29,883 nucleotides of DNA from JAWXCM01 sp034408745. Lineage in GTDB: Bacteria; Acidobacteriota; Terriglobia; Bryobacterales; Bryobacteraceae. The notes beneath the pieces are model-generated. The model made no database searches and had not been told where the DNA came from. It saw only the letters and a list, made by a program, of their open reading frames with translations. A program made the translations under genes and the position numbers. This document shows, piece after piece, positions 15,849-22,695 of the stretch; within the stretch, counting starts at the first letter, position 1; the number at the start of each line of letters is the position of its first letter. The stretch is taken from contig JAWXCM010000385.1 of NCBI GenBank assembly GCA_034408745.1, positions 1 through 29,883 of the forward strand, written 5' to 3'.

Positions 15849-16204
15849 GAGCCTGGCGGCTTCGCGGGGCTTGTCAGGCTCTGAAGCACAATGCTGCCAA
15901 GGCCGATGGACGAGTCGACCACTCCGAGGTCGACTACGGTCCTGGCGAACCCGTCTGCAGCGATCTCGAGGAAAGTCGGTCGATTCACTTCGACAGTAGT
16001 ATCGAAACCGCCGTTCCCGTCGGTCTTCGCTTCCACGGGCTCCCGGCCGCTGCTTGTGAAGCGAATTACCTGACCGGGTACAGGCAGTCCCGTGTCCGTG
16101 ACCAGTTGACCCGAGACCGGTGCAAGGCGAGTCGCATCTGGCGGATTCTGCGCAGACACAGCAGCAGCGAAAGCAAGTGTGGCGACAAGCTTGTTACAAC
16201 GCAT
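15761..16204 (-). CDS. N-terminal part of a frameshifted exported protein with carboxypeptidase-regulatory-like domain
   Basis: A signal peptide (MRCNKLVATLAFAAAVSA, residues 1-18) precedes a carboxypeptidase-regulatory-like beta-sandwich (about 29-105: SGQLVTDTGLPVPGQ, TDGNGGFDTTV, ADGFARTVVDLGVV). A second such repeat begins (TGHLSDSLGRP) and then the frame degenerates into a Pro/Ser-rich stretch and stops. A -1 shift at the CCCC run (plus-strand GGGG at 15805-15808) would join it to the 15183-15848 frame, giving a protein of about 345 residues. The ATG at 16204 is the natural start. Divergent from the sulfatase, with 45 bp between. Function unknown. Confidence 0.62.
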   Translation of the reverse strand: MRCNKLVATLAFAAAVSAQNPPDATRLAPVSGQLVTDTGLPVPGQVIRFTSSGREPVEAKTDGNGGFDTTVEVNRPTFLEIAADGFARTVVDLGVVDSSIGLGSIVLQSLTSPAKPPGSCSLTGHLSDSLGRPLTSTSPRPFPFRTA

Positions 16205-16249
16205 CAGACTTCATCCTACTCACATCTAAGAGCCTTGTAAGCTGTACGT

Positions 16250-17620
16250 GTGAACCGCCGTCAGTTTCTCACCGCCTCGGCTGCCGCTGCCGCTCTTGCC
16301 CCGAGCCTCGTTCAAGCTCGCGCCACCAAGCCCAACATACTTTTCCTGTTTGCGGACGACCTCGGCTTTGGGGATATCGGCTGCTATGGCGGCAAGATTA
16401 TTCCTACGCCGAACGTCGACTCACTGGCGCGGGATGGGATGAAGTTCACCCAGGCGTACTGCGGGTCGACGGTGTGCGCGCCGTCGCGGTCGTGCCTGAT
16501 GACCGGTCAGCACACGGGGCACACGCGGATTCGAGGCAACTCGCGGGTCGATCTGCTGCCGGAAGACGTGACCGTGGCCGAGGTGCTCAAGGGCGCCGGG
16601 TATCGGACCGGGATCTTTGGGAAGTGGGGACTCGGCACTGCGGGCAACAACGGCGTGCCGAACCGGCAGGGCTTCGACGAGTGGTTCGGTTTTCTGGACC
16701 AGAGGCACGCGCACACGCAGTATCCGACCGCGCTCTGGGAGAACGAGGAAGAGGTGTTCCTCGACGGCAACTTCGGCCCCGGCCGCAAGGACTACGCGCA
16801 CGACATCTTCACGAAGAAGGGCCTCGATTTCATCGACAAACACAAAGCGGGGCCGTGGTTTTGCTACATGGCGTGGACCATCCCTCACGCCAACAATGAG
16901 CTGACCAGGCAGACCGGCGACGGCATGGAAATCCCGAGCCTCGGAAGCTGGGCGAGCAAGCCCTGGCCGCGGCCGAATCAGGCGTTCGCGGCGACCGTAG
17001 AGCACCTGGACCAGAGCGTCGGCCAGTTCCTGGCGAAGCTGAAAGCCCTCAACATCGAGAACGACACGCTGGTGATTTTCTGCTCCGACAACGGGCCGCA
17101 CAAGGAAGGCGGCAACGATCCGGAGTTCTTCGACAGCAACGGCCCGCTTCGGGGAATCAAGCGCGATTTATACGACGGGGGCATCCGCACCGTGTTTCTG
17201 ACGCGCTGGAACGGGCAGATCGCCGCGGGTAAGACCAGCGATCAGATCATCGCGTTCTGGGACGTGCTCCCGACGGCTGCCGAACTGGCCGGGGTCAAAC
17301 CGCCGACCGGGATTGACGGGATCTCATTCGTGCCGGCGCTGAACCGCAAGCCGATGGCGAAACGCGAGTATCTTTACTGGGAGTTCCACGAAGCGGGATT
17401 CAGCCAGGCGGTGCGGCTCGACAAATGGAAAGGTGTGCGGCGGAAGAATCGCTCGGCGCCAATCGAACTGTACGATGTCACTCAGGATCAGGGTGAGCAA
17501 TCGAATGTCGCGGCCAAACATCCGGACGTGGTGAAGCGCATTGCCGAGATCATGCAGACGGCTCGCACGGATTCGACGCTGTTCCCGGTGAAAGAAGTGG
17601 CAACGCCGGCTACTCGCTGA
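16250..17620 (+). CDS. Exported type I sulfatase (formylglycine-dependent)
   Basis: 456 residues. The N-terminus MNRRQFLTASAAAAALAP is a twin-arginine signal. The sulfatase body begins PNILFLFADDLGFGDIGCYGG, where the Asp pair (about D36, D37) binds calcium. The signature CAPSR (C76-R80) fits CxPxR, in which the Cys is converted to formylglycine by an FGE-type enzyme. Further motifs are GKWGLG (about 125) and the late metal site SDNGPHKEGG. It removes sulfate from a sulfated sugar or aryl ester in the periplasm; the substrate cannot be read from sequence. GTG start at 16250 without a strong ribosome binding site. Its stop overlaps the convergent redoxin gene by 11 bases. Confidence 0.93.
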   Translation: MNRRQFLTASAAAAALAPSLVQARATKPNILFLFADDLGFGDIGCYGGKIIPTPNVDSLARDGMKFTQAYCGSTVCAPSRSCLMTGQHTGHTRIRGNSRVDLLPEDVTVAEVLKGAGYRTGIFGKWGLGTAGNNGVPNRQGFDEWFGFLDQRHAHTQYPTALWENEEEVFLDGNFGPGRKDYAHDIFTKKGLDFIDKHKAGPWFCYMAWTIPHANNELTRQTGDGMEIPSLGSWASKPWPRPNQAFAATVEHLDQSVGQFLAKLKALNIENDTLVIFCSDNGPHKEGGNDPEFFDSNGPLRGIKRDLYDGGIRTVFLTRWNGQIAAGKTSDQIIAFWDVLPTAAELAGVKPPTGIDGISFVPALNRKPMAKREYLYWEFHEAGFSQAVRLDKWKGVRRKNRSAPIELYDVTQDQGEQSNVAAKHPDVVKRIAEIMQTARTDSTLFPVKEVATPATR

Positions 17621-18467
17621 CCAGTTTTTGCACCAGAGGGCGCATCTCTTCGAGGGTCATGCGCCCCGGATGGTACAGGCGCACGATGCCCTGTCGGTTC
17701 ACCAGAACGAGGGTCGGCGTGGTGCTGGCGCCGTAGTTGCTGAACGTAGGCTCATCAATGGGCGCGGGCATCTTCAGATCGGCGTAGAATTTCTTTTGAA
17801 TGGAGACGATGTAGGCGGTCTCCTGGACGGGAGTCGCATCATTGCCCGACTCGGCGTAGCCATAGTGCTTCGTGGGACCGATCACGGTCAGCTTCGGGAA
17901 TTCCTTCTGCAATTGCACGATGACTGGCGCCATCGCTTTACAATCGCCGCACCAGTGAGCCCAGAAAAACAGGAGAACGGGCTGCGCGGGCAGCTTCACA
18001 CCTTTGATGGGAGGCGCCTTCCGGCCTTCGAGGCTGAGCAGATTGATGTTCTTCAGCAGGCGCGTGCGAATCGACGTCTTGCCGTATTTCGCCAGTTCGC
18101 CCGTCAGGTAGCCGACACCGCTGCCTCGGCCTTCCACAGTGCCGAGCACCTGGCCTTTCACCTCGATGGCCGCGCCGAGGGCAATCGGGAGGTGGCTCTC
18201 TTTGTCGAGCGTGGCAGCGGTGGCGAGCTTCAGGACCTGCTTCTCGGTTTCGCCGGCGTAGCGGAGCGCTTCGTCATACTTTTTGGCTGCGAGGGCTCCG
18301 CGCGCGAGCCATGAGTACGCCTCGATGCTCTCTGGCGTGGTCCCGGCGGACTGGCGGAAGTCGCGGACCAGCTTCTCGGCGCCGGGGAAATCTCCGGAAG
18401 TCGCAGCTGTGCGAACGTCTCCGACGATGGTGAAGAACAACAGGGAAGAGATCAGGACATGCGTCAA
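17610..18467 (-). CDS. TlpA-like thioredoxin-fold protein with N-terminal signal and helical repeat region
   Basis: 285 residues from the start chosen here. A signal peptide (about 1-24, THVLISSLLFFTIVG) leads to a helical, TPR-like segment, then a thioredoxin fold with the active-site motif WAHWCGDC (C173, C176) and the cis-proline TTPTLVLV. CGDC is unusual beside CGPC or the CxxC of typical TlpA proteins. It probably acts as a periplasmic thiol reductant or oxidant. Start: the TTG at 18467 overlaps the upstream stop as TTGA and has GGAG seven bases before it, a much better fit than the GTG at 18497, which would overlap the upstream gene by 34 bases. Last gene of the galU operon. Confidence 0.85.
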   Translation of the reverse strand: MTHVLISSLLFFTIVGDVRTAATSGDFPGAEKLVRDFRQSAGTTPESIEAYSWLARGALAAKKYDEALRYAGETEKQVLKLATAATLDKESHLPIALGAAIEVKGQVLGTVEGRGSGVGYLTGELAKYGKTSIRTRLLKNINLLSLEGRKAPPIKGVKLPAQPVLLFFWAHWCGDCKAMAPVIVQLQKEFPKLTVIGPTKHYGYAESGNDATPVQETAYIVSIQKKFYADLKMPAPIDEPTFSNYGASTTPTLVLVNRQGIVRLYHPGRMTLEEMRPLVQKLVSE

Positions 18468-19498
18468 GCGGTTGCTCCAAGGAACGTTTTCAGCCACTTC
18501 ATGGAGACGGCGAGGTCTTCTTTTTCCATGGCCTGTTGCTTGTCCTTCGGGACGACACGGTCCGGACGGGGCTTGCCGGCTTCGGCAAGGGCTGCAAACT
18601 GGGCGAAATTCCAGGCGGGCACCGTGCGGTAGGCGTCCCAGAATTTCGATTCGTAATAGGGGAACTTGCGGCCGTTGGTGACGATGATCTCAAGCGAGAT
18701 CGGGCGGCCGGGGCACAGTTCGATGTAGCGCTTCAGGTAGCTTTCGATGCCGATATTGCCGTCGCCCATGCGGGTCCAGGAGACCATCGCGCCTTCCGGG
18801 CATCGCCACACCTGGCTGTCGCGGACGTGGCTGGTGACCACGTAGGGCGCCAGGGCTTCCAGCGTCTGATGCGGGTCTTCCAGCGCCCACACCGGGTTGC
18901 CGGAATCGAGCACAGCGCCGACGAAATCGGAGCCCGCGGCTTCGATGAGCTGGCGGAGTTCCCGGCCCTGCATGTCGCCTGCGTGGTTTTCAATGGCGAT
19001 TTTCAGGCCCATGTCCTGCGCCCTGGACTTGCTGGCCCGGAGCACCTTGACGGTGTTTTCGATGTGGGCTTCGAGCGGAAGCGGCCCCTTGCGGTCTTCC
19101 ATGGTGCCGAGAAAGGCGCGCACGATTTTCGAGCCGGCGAGTTTGGCGGCTCGCATCACGCGCTCCAGCTGCTCCTCGGCCGTGCCTTGCTTGGGGTCGA
19201 ACGCCTTTGAAGTGGGGCAGATGGACCGCATCCCAACTTCAAGCTCAATGCCGAGCTTGTCGGCATGCGCTTTTACCTTTTTGACGTGCTCGTCTTCGAG
19301 GCTGCCGAGAAAGCGGATTTCGGAGAAATGCACCAGCTTCGCTCCGGACTGGGCGGCGTGGTCGAGAAATTCGAACGCGCTGAAGCCGGAACTGCGGACG
19401 CTGAACAGGTCGATTCCAATCTTCGGGGACGTGGTGGTGGCTGCCATAAGTGCGACGGGTGCGCCGGCGAGTCCGGCATTGAAACTTCGACGGAGCAT
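18464..19498 (-). CDS. Tat-type sugar phosphate isomerase/epimerase-like TIM barrel
   Basis: 344 residues. MLRRSFNAGLAGAPVALMAA is a twin-arginine-like export signal. The body is a xylose-isomerase-like TIM barrel, with probable metal ligands E170 (AIENHAGD), D198 (AVLDSGNP), H224 (TSHVRDSQV) and E270 (SLEIIVT). The frame is open 64 codons further upstream, but that part is Pro-rich and overlaps the upstream gene, so the ATG at 19498, 7 bp after the upstream stop, is used. The substrate is unknown. It is the second exported isomerase-like protein in the window, distinct from 3521-4366. Coupled downstream to the redoxin through a TTGA overlap. Confidence 0.85.
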   Translation of the reverse strand: MLRRSFNAGLAGAPVALMAATTTSPKIGIDLFSVRSSGFSAFEFLDHAAQSGAKLVHFSEIRFLGSLEDEHVKKVKAHADKLGIELEVGMRSICPTSKAFDPKQGTAEEQLERVMRAAKLAGSKIVRAFLGTMEDRKGPLPLEAHIENTVKVLRASKSRAQDMGLKIAIENHAGDMQGRELRQLIEAAGSDFVGAVLDSGNPVWALEDPHQTLEALAPYVVTSHVRDSQVWRCPEGAMVSWTRMGDGNIGIESYLKRYIELCPGRPISLEIIVTNGRKFPYYESKFWDAYRTVPAWNFAQFAALAEAGKPRPDRVVPKDKQQAMEKEDLAVSMKWLKTFLGATA

Positions 19499-19505
19499 GA
19501 CCGTA

Positions 19506-20495
19506 TTATGCCCGTAATTGCGCCGCAAGTGCAGCGATGTCTTCGGCGGAGGCTCCGGGCGTCTCCAGCCGGCAGCGGAATCTCCCGGCGGTGGACCCAA
19601 CGGTTCGGGCCGATTCGGGGGTGAGGCCCTCGGCGGAAAAGCTGAGGGTGGCGCCAGCGGCCCGGACGACTGGCGCGAGCTCGGCCACATTCTCGACGGC
19701 GTCGGGCAGGCATACCAGTTGGGGCGAGACCCCGGCAGTTTTCAGCTCCTGGAGTTTGCCGGCGAGCTCGGTTGCGGGCACCGGCTGGCGCCAGACGAGT
19801 TCGATGTCGGGCAGGCGGCGGACGCGCTGAATTTTCGAAACGAAGCCAATTATCGAGGCCGTGTCGGCACCGGTGACGTCGATCCGAAATGTACTGTACT
19901 CGGCCGAAATCTCGCTGTTCAGCCCTAAAATCTGCGTTTCCAGCGAGTAGCCATGTCGCCAGCCGGCGCGAATCGCGGCCCAGGCGCAGGCCACAGGGGC
20001 ACCAGGAAAAGAGGAAAACGAAGCCAAATTGACGCCGCCGTGGCGGCGGATTAGCCGGAACGCCTCGAACGCGGCGGGCAGGTCCCGGGCCGGGTCGGCG
20101 GCGGTTACGGAGACGGCGCTTTGCATCCCAGACGGCCGCGGGAGGAACGCATCGTCAATTTTCTCGACGAAAAGCCGGACCGCCCCAGGGTCGCCCGAGC
20201 CGAACGGAACCGCATCGACCACAATTTCCCGTCCCCCGCCGGGGCGCAGACGCCCGATCAACATGGCGCCGGGGTAAACAGGATTCGACGGAGCGGACGC
20301 CAAAGTCAGGTGGAGCAGAAACGGCAGAGCCACACCTTCGACAATCGAATCCGCCGCAATATAGTAGGCCGACCCATACAACGGATTGCGGGCCAGCGAT
20401 CCGGCGAACGGAATCAGGGACCGCAGGCCGAGCGAGGGAATGCGTCCGCCAATACGAGTCCGAAGATCGTCGTTGAGCGTTCGACCTTCGGTCAT
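19506..20495 (-). CDS. Unrecognised protein after galU; true start probably further upstream
   Basis: I do not recognise this protein. From the first in-frame ATG (20495) it is 329 residues, without signal peptide, and ends with the pattern of a helical C-terminus (GASAEDIAALAAQLRA). Repeating strand/helix units with conserved-looking PFGSGD, FLPRPSG and SSFPGAP suggest an alpha/beta enzyme, possibly barrel-like, but this is a guess. The ATG has no ribosome binding site. Twenty-two codons upstream in the same frame the sequence still looks coding, and a strong AGGGAGG sits 6 bases before an ACG (20561) followed by ATA (20558). Either a non-standard start is used, the start codon has mutated, or there is a base error. 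Lies between galU and the isomerase, so co-transcribed. Confidence 0.72.
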   Translation of the reverse strand: MTEGRTLNDDLRTRIGGRIPSLGLRSLIPFAGSLARNPLYGSAYYIAADSIVEGVALPFLLHLTLASAPSNPVYPGAMLIGRLRPGGGREIVVDAVPFGSGDPGAVRLFVEKIDDAFLPRPSGMQSAVSVTAADPARDLPAAFEAFRLIRRHGGVNLASFSSFPGAPVACAWAAIRAGWRHGYSLETQILGLNSEISAEYSTFRIDVTGADTASIIGFVSKIQRVRRLPDIELVWRQPVPATELAGKLQELKTAGVSPQLVCLPDAVENVAELAPVVRAAGATLSFSAEGLTPESARTVGSTAGRFRCRLETPGASAEDIAALAAQLRA

Positions 20496-20567
20496 CTGGA
20501 AGATTACGTCAGCCAGGCTGGCAACTTCACTTGCCTTGACCGGTAAATCAACAGGTATCGTAAGGGA

Positions 20568-20574
20568 CCTCCCT
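20568..20574 (-). promoter_or_regulatory. Ribosome binding site facing a non-standard start
   Basis: AGGGAGG (20574-20568, minus strand) begins 3 bp after the galU stop. Six bases downstream the in-frame codon is ACG, then ATA; no ATG, GTG or TTG lies in frame within ribosome range. It suggests the next gene begins here and not at the ATG at 20495. Confidence 0.6.
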
Positions 20575-20577
20575 GCC

Positions 20578-21462
20578 TCAGAGAGACAGACTCTTCAAAT
20601 ATTCTCGGAAGGGGCCGCCCAGATCATGCCGTTTCAGCGCGAACTCGACGGTTGCCCGCAGGAAACCGAGCTTGTCGCCGGCGTCATAGCGGGTCCCCTC
20701 AAACAGCAATCCGTATATAGGGCGATTTCTGAGCAGGTGACGTAACCCATCGGTGAGCTGAATTTCACCTCCCGCTCCGGGCTGCACACTTTCAATGGAC
20801 GTAAAGATTTCCGGTGTCAGGACATAACGGCCGATAATGGCGAGATTTGACGGTGCCTCGGAGGCTTTTGGCTTCTCCACCATGTTGCGAATTCGGAAGA
20901 GACGGTGTTTGGTGCCATTGTGCTCGACTGGTTCGGCATCGACGACGCCATAAGCGGAAATCATATCGTTGGGCACTTCCATAAGCGCCAGCACGGAAGC
21001 GCCGAAGTACTCGTAGATATCCATAAGTTGCCGGAGACAGGGCACATCGGAATCGATGACGTCGTCCGAAAGTACGACAGCAAACGGTTCCGGGCCGACG
21101 AGTTCCTTAGCGCGGAGGACTGCGTGACCGAGACCGAGGGCTTCCTTCTGACGGATATAAGAGACGTCCATCATGTCCGAAATACTCTGGACATCGGCGA
21201 GTAACTCCCGTTTCCCGCGAGATTCCAGGAGGTATTCGAGTTCGAAACTTTTATCGAAATGGTCTTCAATCGACGACTTTCCACGGCCGGTGACGATAAT
21301 GATGTTCGGAATGCCGGAGTGGATGGCTTCTTCGACGCCGTATTGAATTAGCGGCTTGTCGACCAGTGGCAGCATCTCTTTGGGCTGCGCCTTGGTGGCG
21401 GGCAGGAATCGTGTGCCAAGCCCGGCCGCGGGGAAAACCGCCTTACGTACCTTCTGTATCAT
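20578..21462 (-). CDS. galU: UTP--glucose-1-phosphate uridylyltransferase
   Basis: 294 residues from the ATG at 21462. The nucleotide-binding motif PAAGLGTRFLPATKAQPKEMLP (in outline, about 11-32) and VDKPLIQY, VTGRGKSSIEDHFD, VLSDDV and VEKP are the GalU hallmarks. It makes UDP-glucose from UTP and glucose 1-phosphate for envelope and exopolysaccharide synthesis. A GTG nine codons earlier (21489) lacks a ribosome binding site and adds residues outside the family's normal start, so the ATG is used. It is the first gene of a minus-strand operon with the unrecognised gene, an isomerase-like protein and a redoxin, and is divergent from lpxB across 105 bp. Both leading genes are envelope-related. 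Confidence 0.94.
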   Translation of the reverse strand: MIQKVRKAVFPAAGLGTRFLPATKAQPKEMLPLVDKPLIQYGVEEAIHSGIPNIIIVTGRGKSSIEDHFDKSFELEYLLESRGKRELLADVQSISDMMDVSYIRQKEALGLGHAVLRAKELVGPEPFAVVLSDDVIDSDVPCLRQLMDIYEYFGASVLALMEVPNDMISAYGVVDAEPVEHNGTKHRLFRIRNMVEKPKASEAPSNLAIIGRYVLTPEIFTSIESVQPGAGGEIQLTDGLRHLLRNRPIYGLLFEGTRYDAGDKLGFLRATVEFALKRHDLGGPFREYLKSLSL

Positions 21463-21567
21463 TTCTCGTCCCACTGTAGACAGTACCACTGGCCACGAGG
21501 TTTCCTTCCGGCGCTGCGCAAGTGCCTGCTATCGGACTACTTGGCTGCCACGGTACACTGAGGAACA

Positions 21568-22695
21568 GTGTCCGGCGTCCTCGTTTCGGCAGGCGAAGCA
21601 TCCGGCGATTTATATGCCTCGGAGTTGGTTCGCGCGCTGGCGGCCCGGCACCCTGGAGTACCCTTTTACGGCTGCCCCGGCCACCATATGGAAGCTGCCG
21701 GAGTGGAGCCAATTATTCACGCATCCAGCCTCGGCGTAGTGGGCCTGGTGGAGGTGGTGCGGCATATTCCACGAATTTATGGCGAGTTCCGAAAGCTGAT
21801 CGCAGGTGCGCGCCGCCGGCGTCCCGACGTGGCTATTCTGACGGACAGCCCGGATTTTAACCTCCGTGTGGCGGCCGAAATGAAGAAGCTCGGCGTGCCA
21901 GTAATCTATCTCATCGCCCCACAGGTGTGGGCGTGGCGACAAAAACGAGTCCGGCGATTCCCCGGCCTCATCGACGAATTGTTGTGTATCTTTCCCTTCG
22001 AAGAAAAATGGTTCCGCGACCGCGGGGTGAACGCCACGTATATTGGCCACCCACTTACACATATCGTTCGAACCACGAGATCCCGTGAGGATTTTTTTTC
22101 GCACCACGGACTAAATCCAGCCAGGCAACTGGTGACGCTGCTCCCGGGGAGCCGGATTGGTGAGATGGAGCGCCACCTGCCGGCGGTGGTCGATGCGGCG
22201 CGGCGGCTGAAAGATGTCCAGTGCGTGCTGGCGACACCCCCTGGTTTCGCGGCTCGCGCGGGAGCTGCATTTTTCCGGGAACGGATTTCGGGCTCATCCA
22301 TCCAAGTAGTTGAAGGCGAAACGTCGGATGCTCTTGCGCACGCCGACGTGGCGCTGGCCGCCAGCGGTACGGTCACTGTGGAAGCAGCGGTGCTCGGAAC
22401 GCCAATGGTAACGTTCTACCGGGTATCTCCTCTGAGCTGGGCGCTTGGCCGACGGCTGGTGAAGGTGCCATTCCTGACCATGGTGAACCTGATTGCGGGG
22501 CGGCGTGTTGTACCGGAAATAATGCAGGATGAAGTAACGGGGGAGCGGCTGGCCGCCGAAACGCAGGCGTTGCTGGTCAACCCCTTGAAACGGGAAGAAA
22601 TGAAGCGCGAACTGGCGCTGGTAACGGATGCACTTCGGACGCCTGAGCATCCCATGGTGCGAGCGGCCGCTATAGCCGGCAAATATATACCCTGA
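21568..22695 (+). CDS. lpxB: Lipid-A-disaccharide synthase
   Basis: 375 residues, close to the usual 380. Signatures: SAGEASGDLYASELV at the N-terminus, LTDSPDFNLRVA, YLIAPQVWAWR, FPFEEKWFRDRGVNATYIGHPL, LLPGSRIGEMERHLP and the late ALAASGTVTVEAAVLGTPMV. It transfers UDP-diacyl-glucosamine to lipid X to form the lipid A disaccharide at the inner membrane, so the cell makes lipid A. GTG start with AGGA a few bases upstream. Other lpx genes are not in the window. Its stop overlaps the next ATG by one base (TGATG). Confidence 0.95.
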   Translation: MSGVLVSAGEASGDLYASELVRALAARHPGVPFYGCPGHHMEAAGVEPIIHASSLGVVGLVEVVRHIPRIYGEFRKLIAGARRRRPDVAILTDSPDFNLRVAAEMKKLGVPVIYLIAPQVWAWRQKRVRRFPGLIDELLCIFPFEEKWFRDRGVNATYIGHPLTHIVRTTRSREDFFSHHGLNPARQLVTLLPGSRIGEMERHLPAVVDAARRLKDVQCVLATPPGFAARAGAAFFRERISGSSIQVVEGETSDALAHADVALAASGTVTVEAAVLGTPMVTFYRVSPLSWALGRRLVKVPFLTMVNLIAGRRVVPEIMQDEVTGERLAAETQALLVNPLKREEMKRELALVTDALRTPEHPMVRAAAIAGKYIP

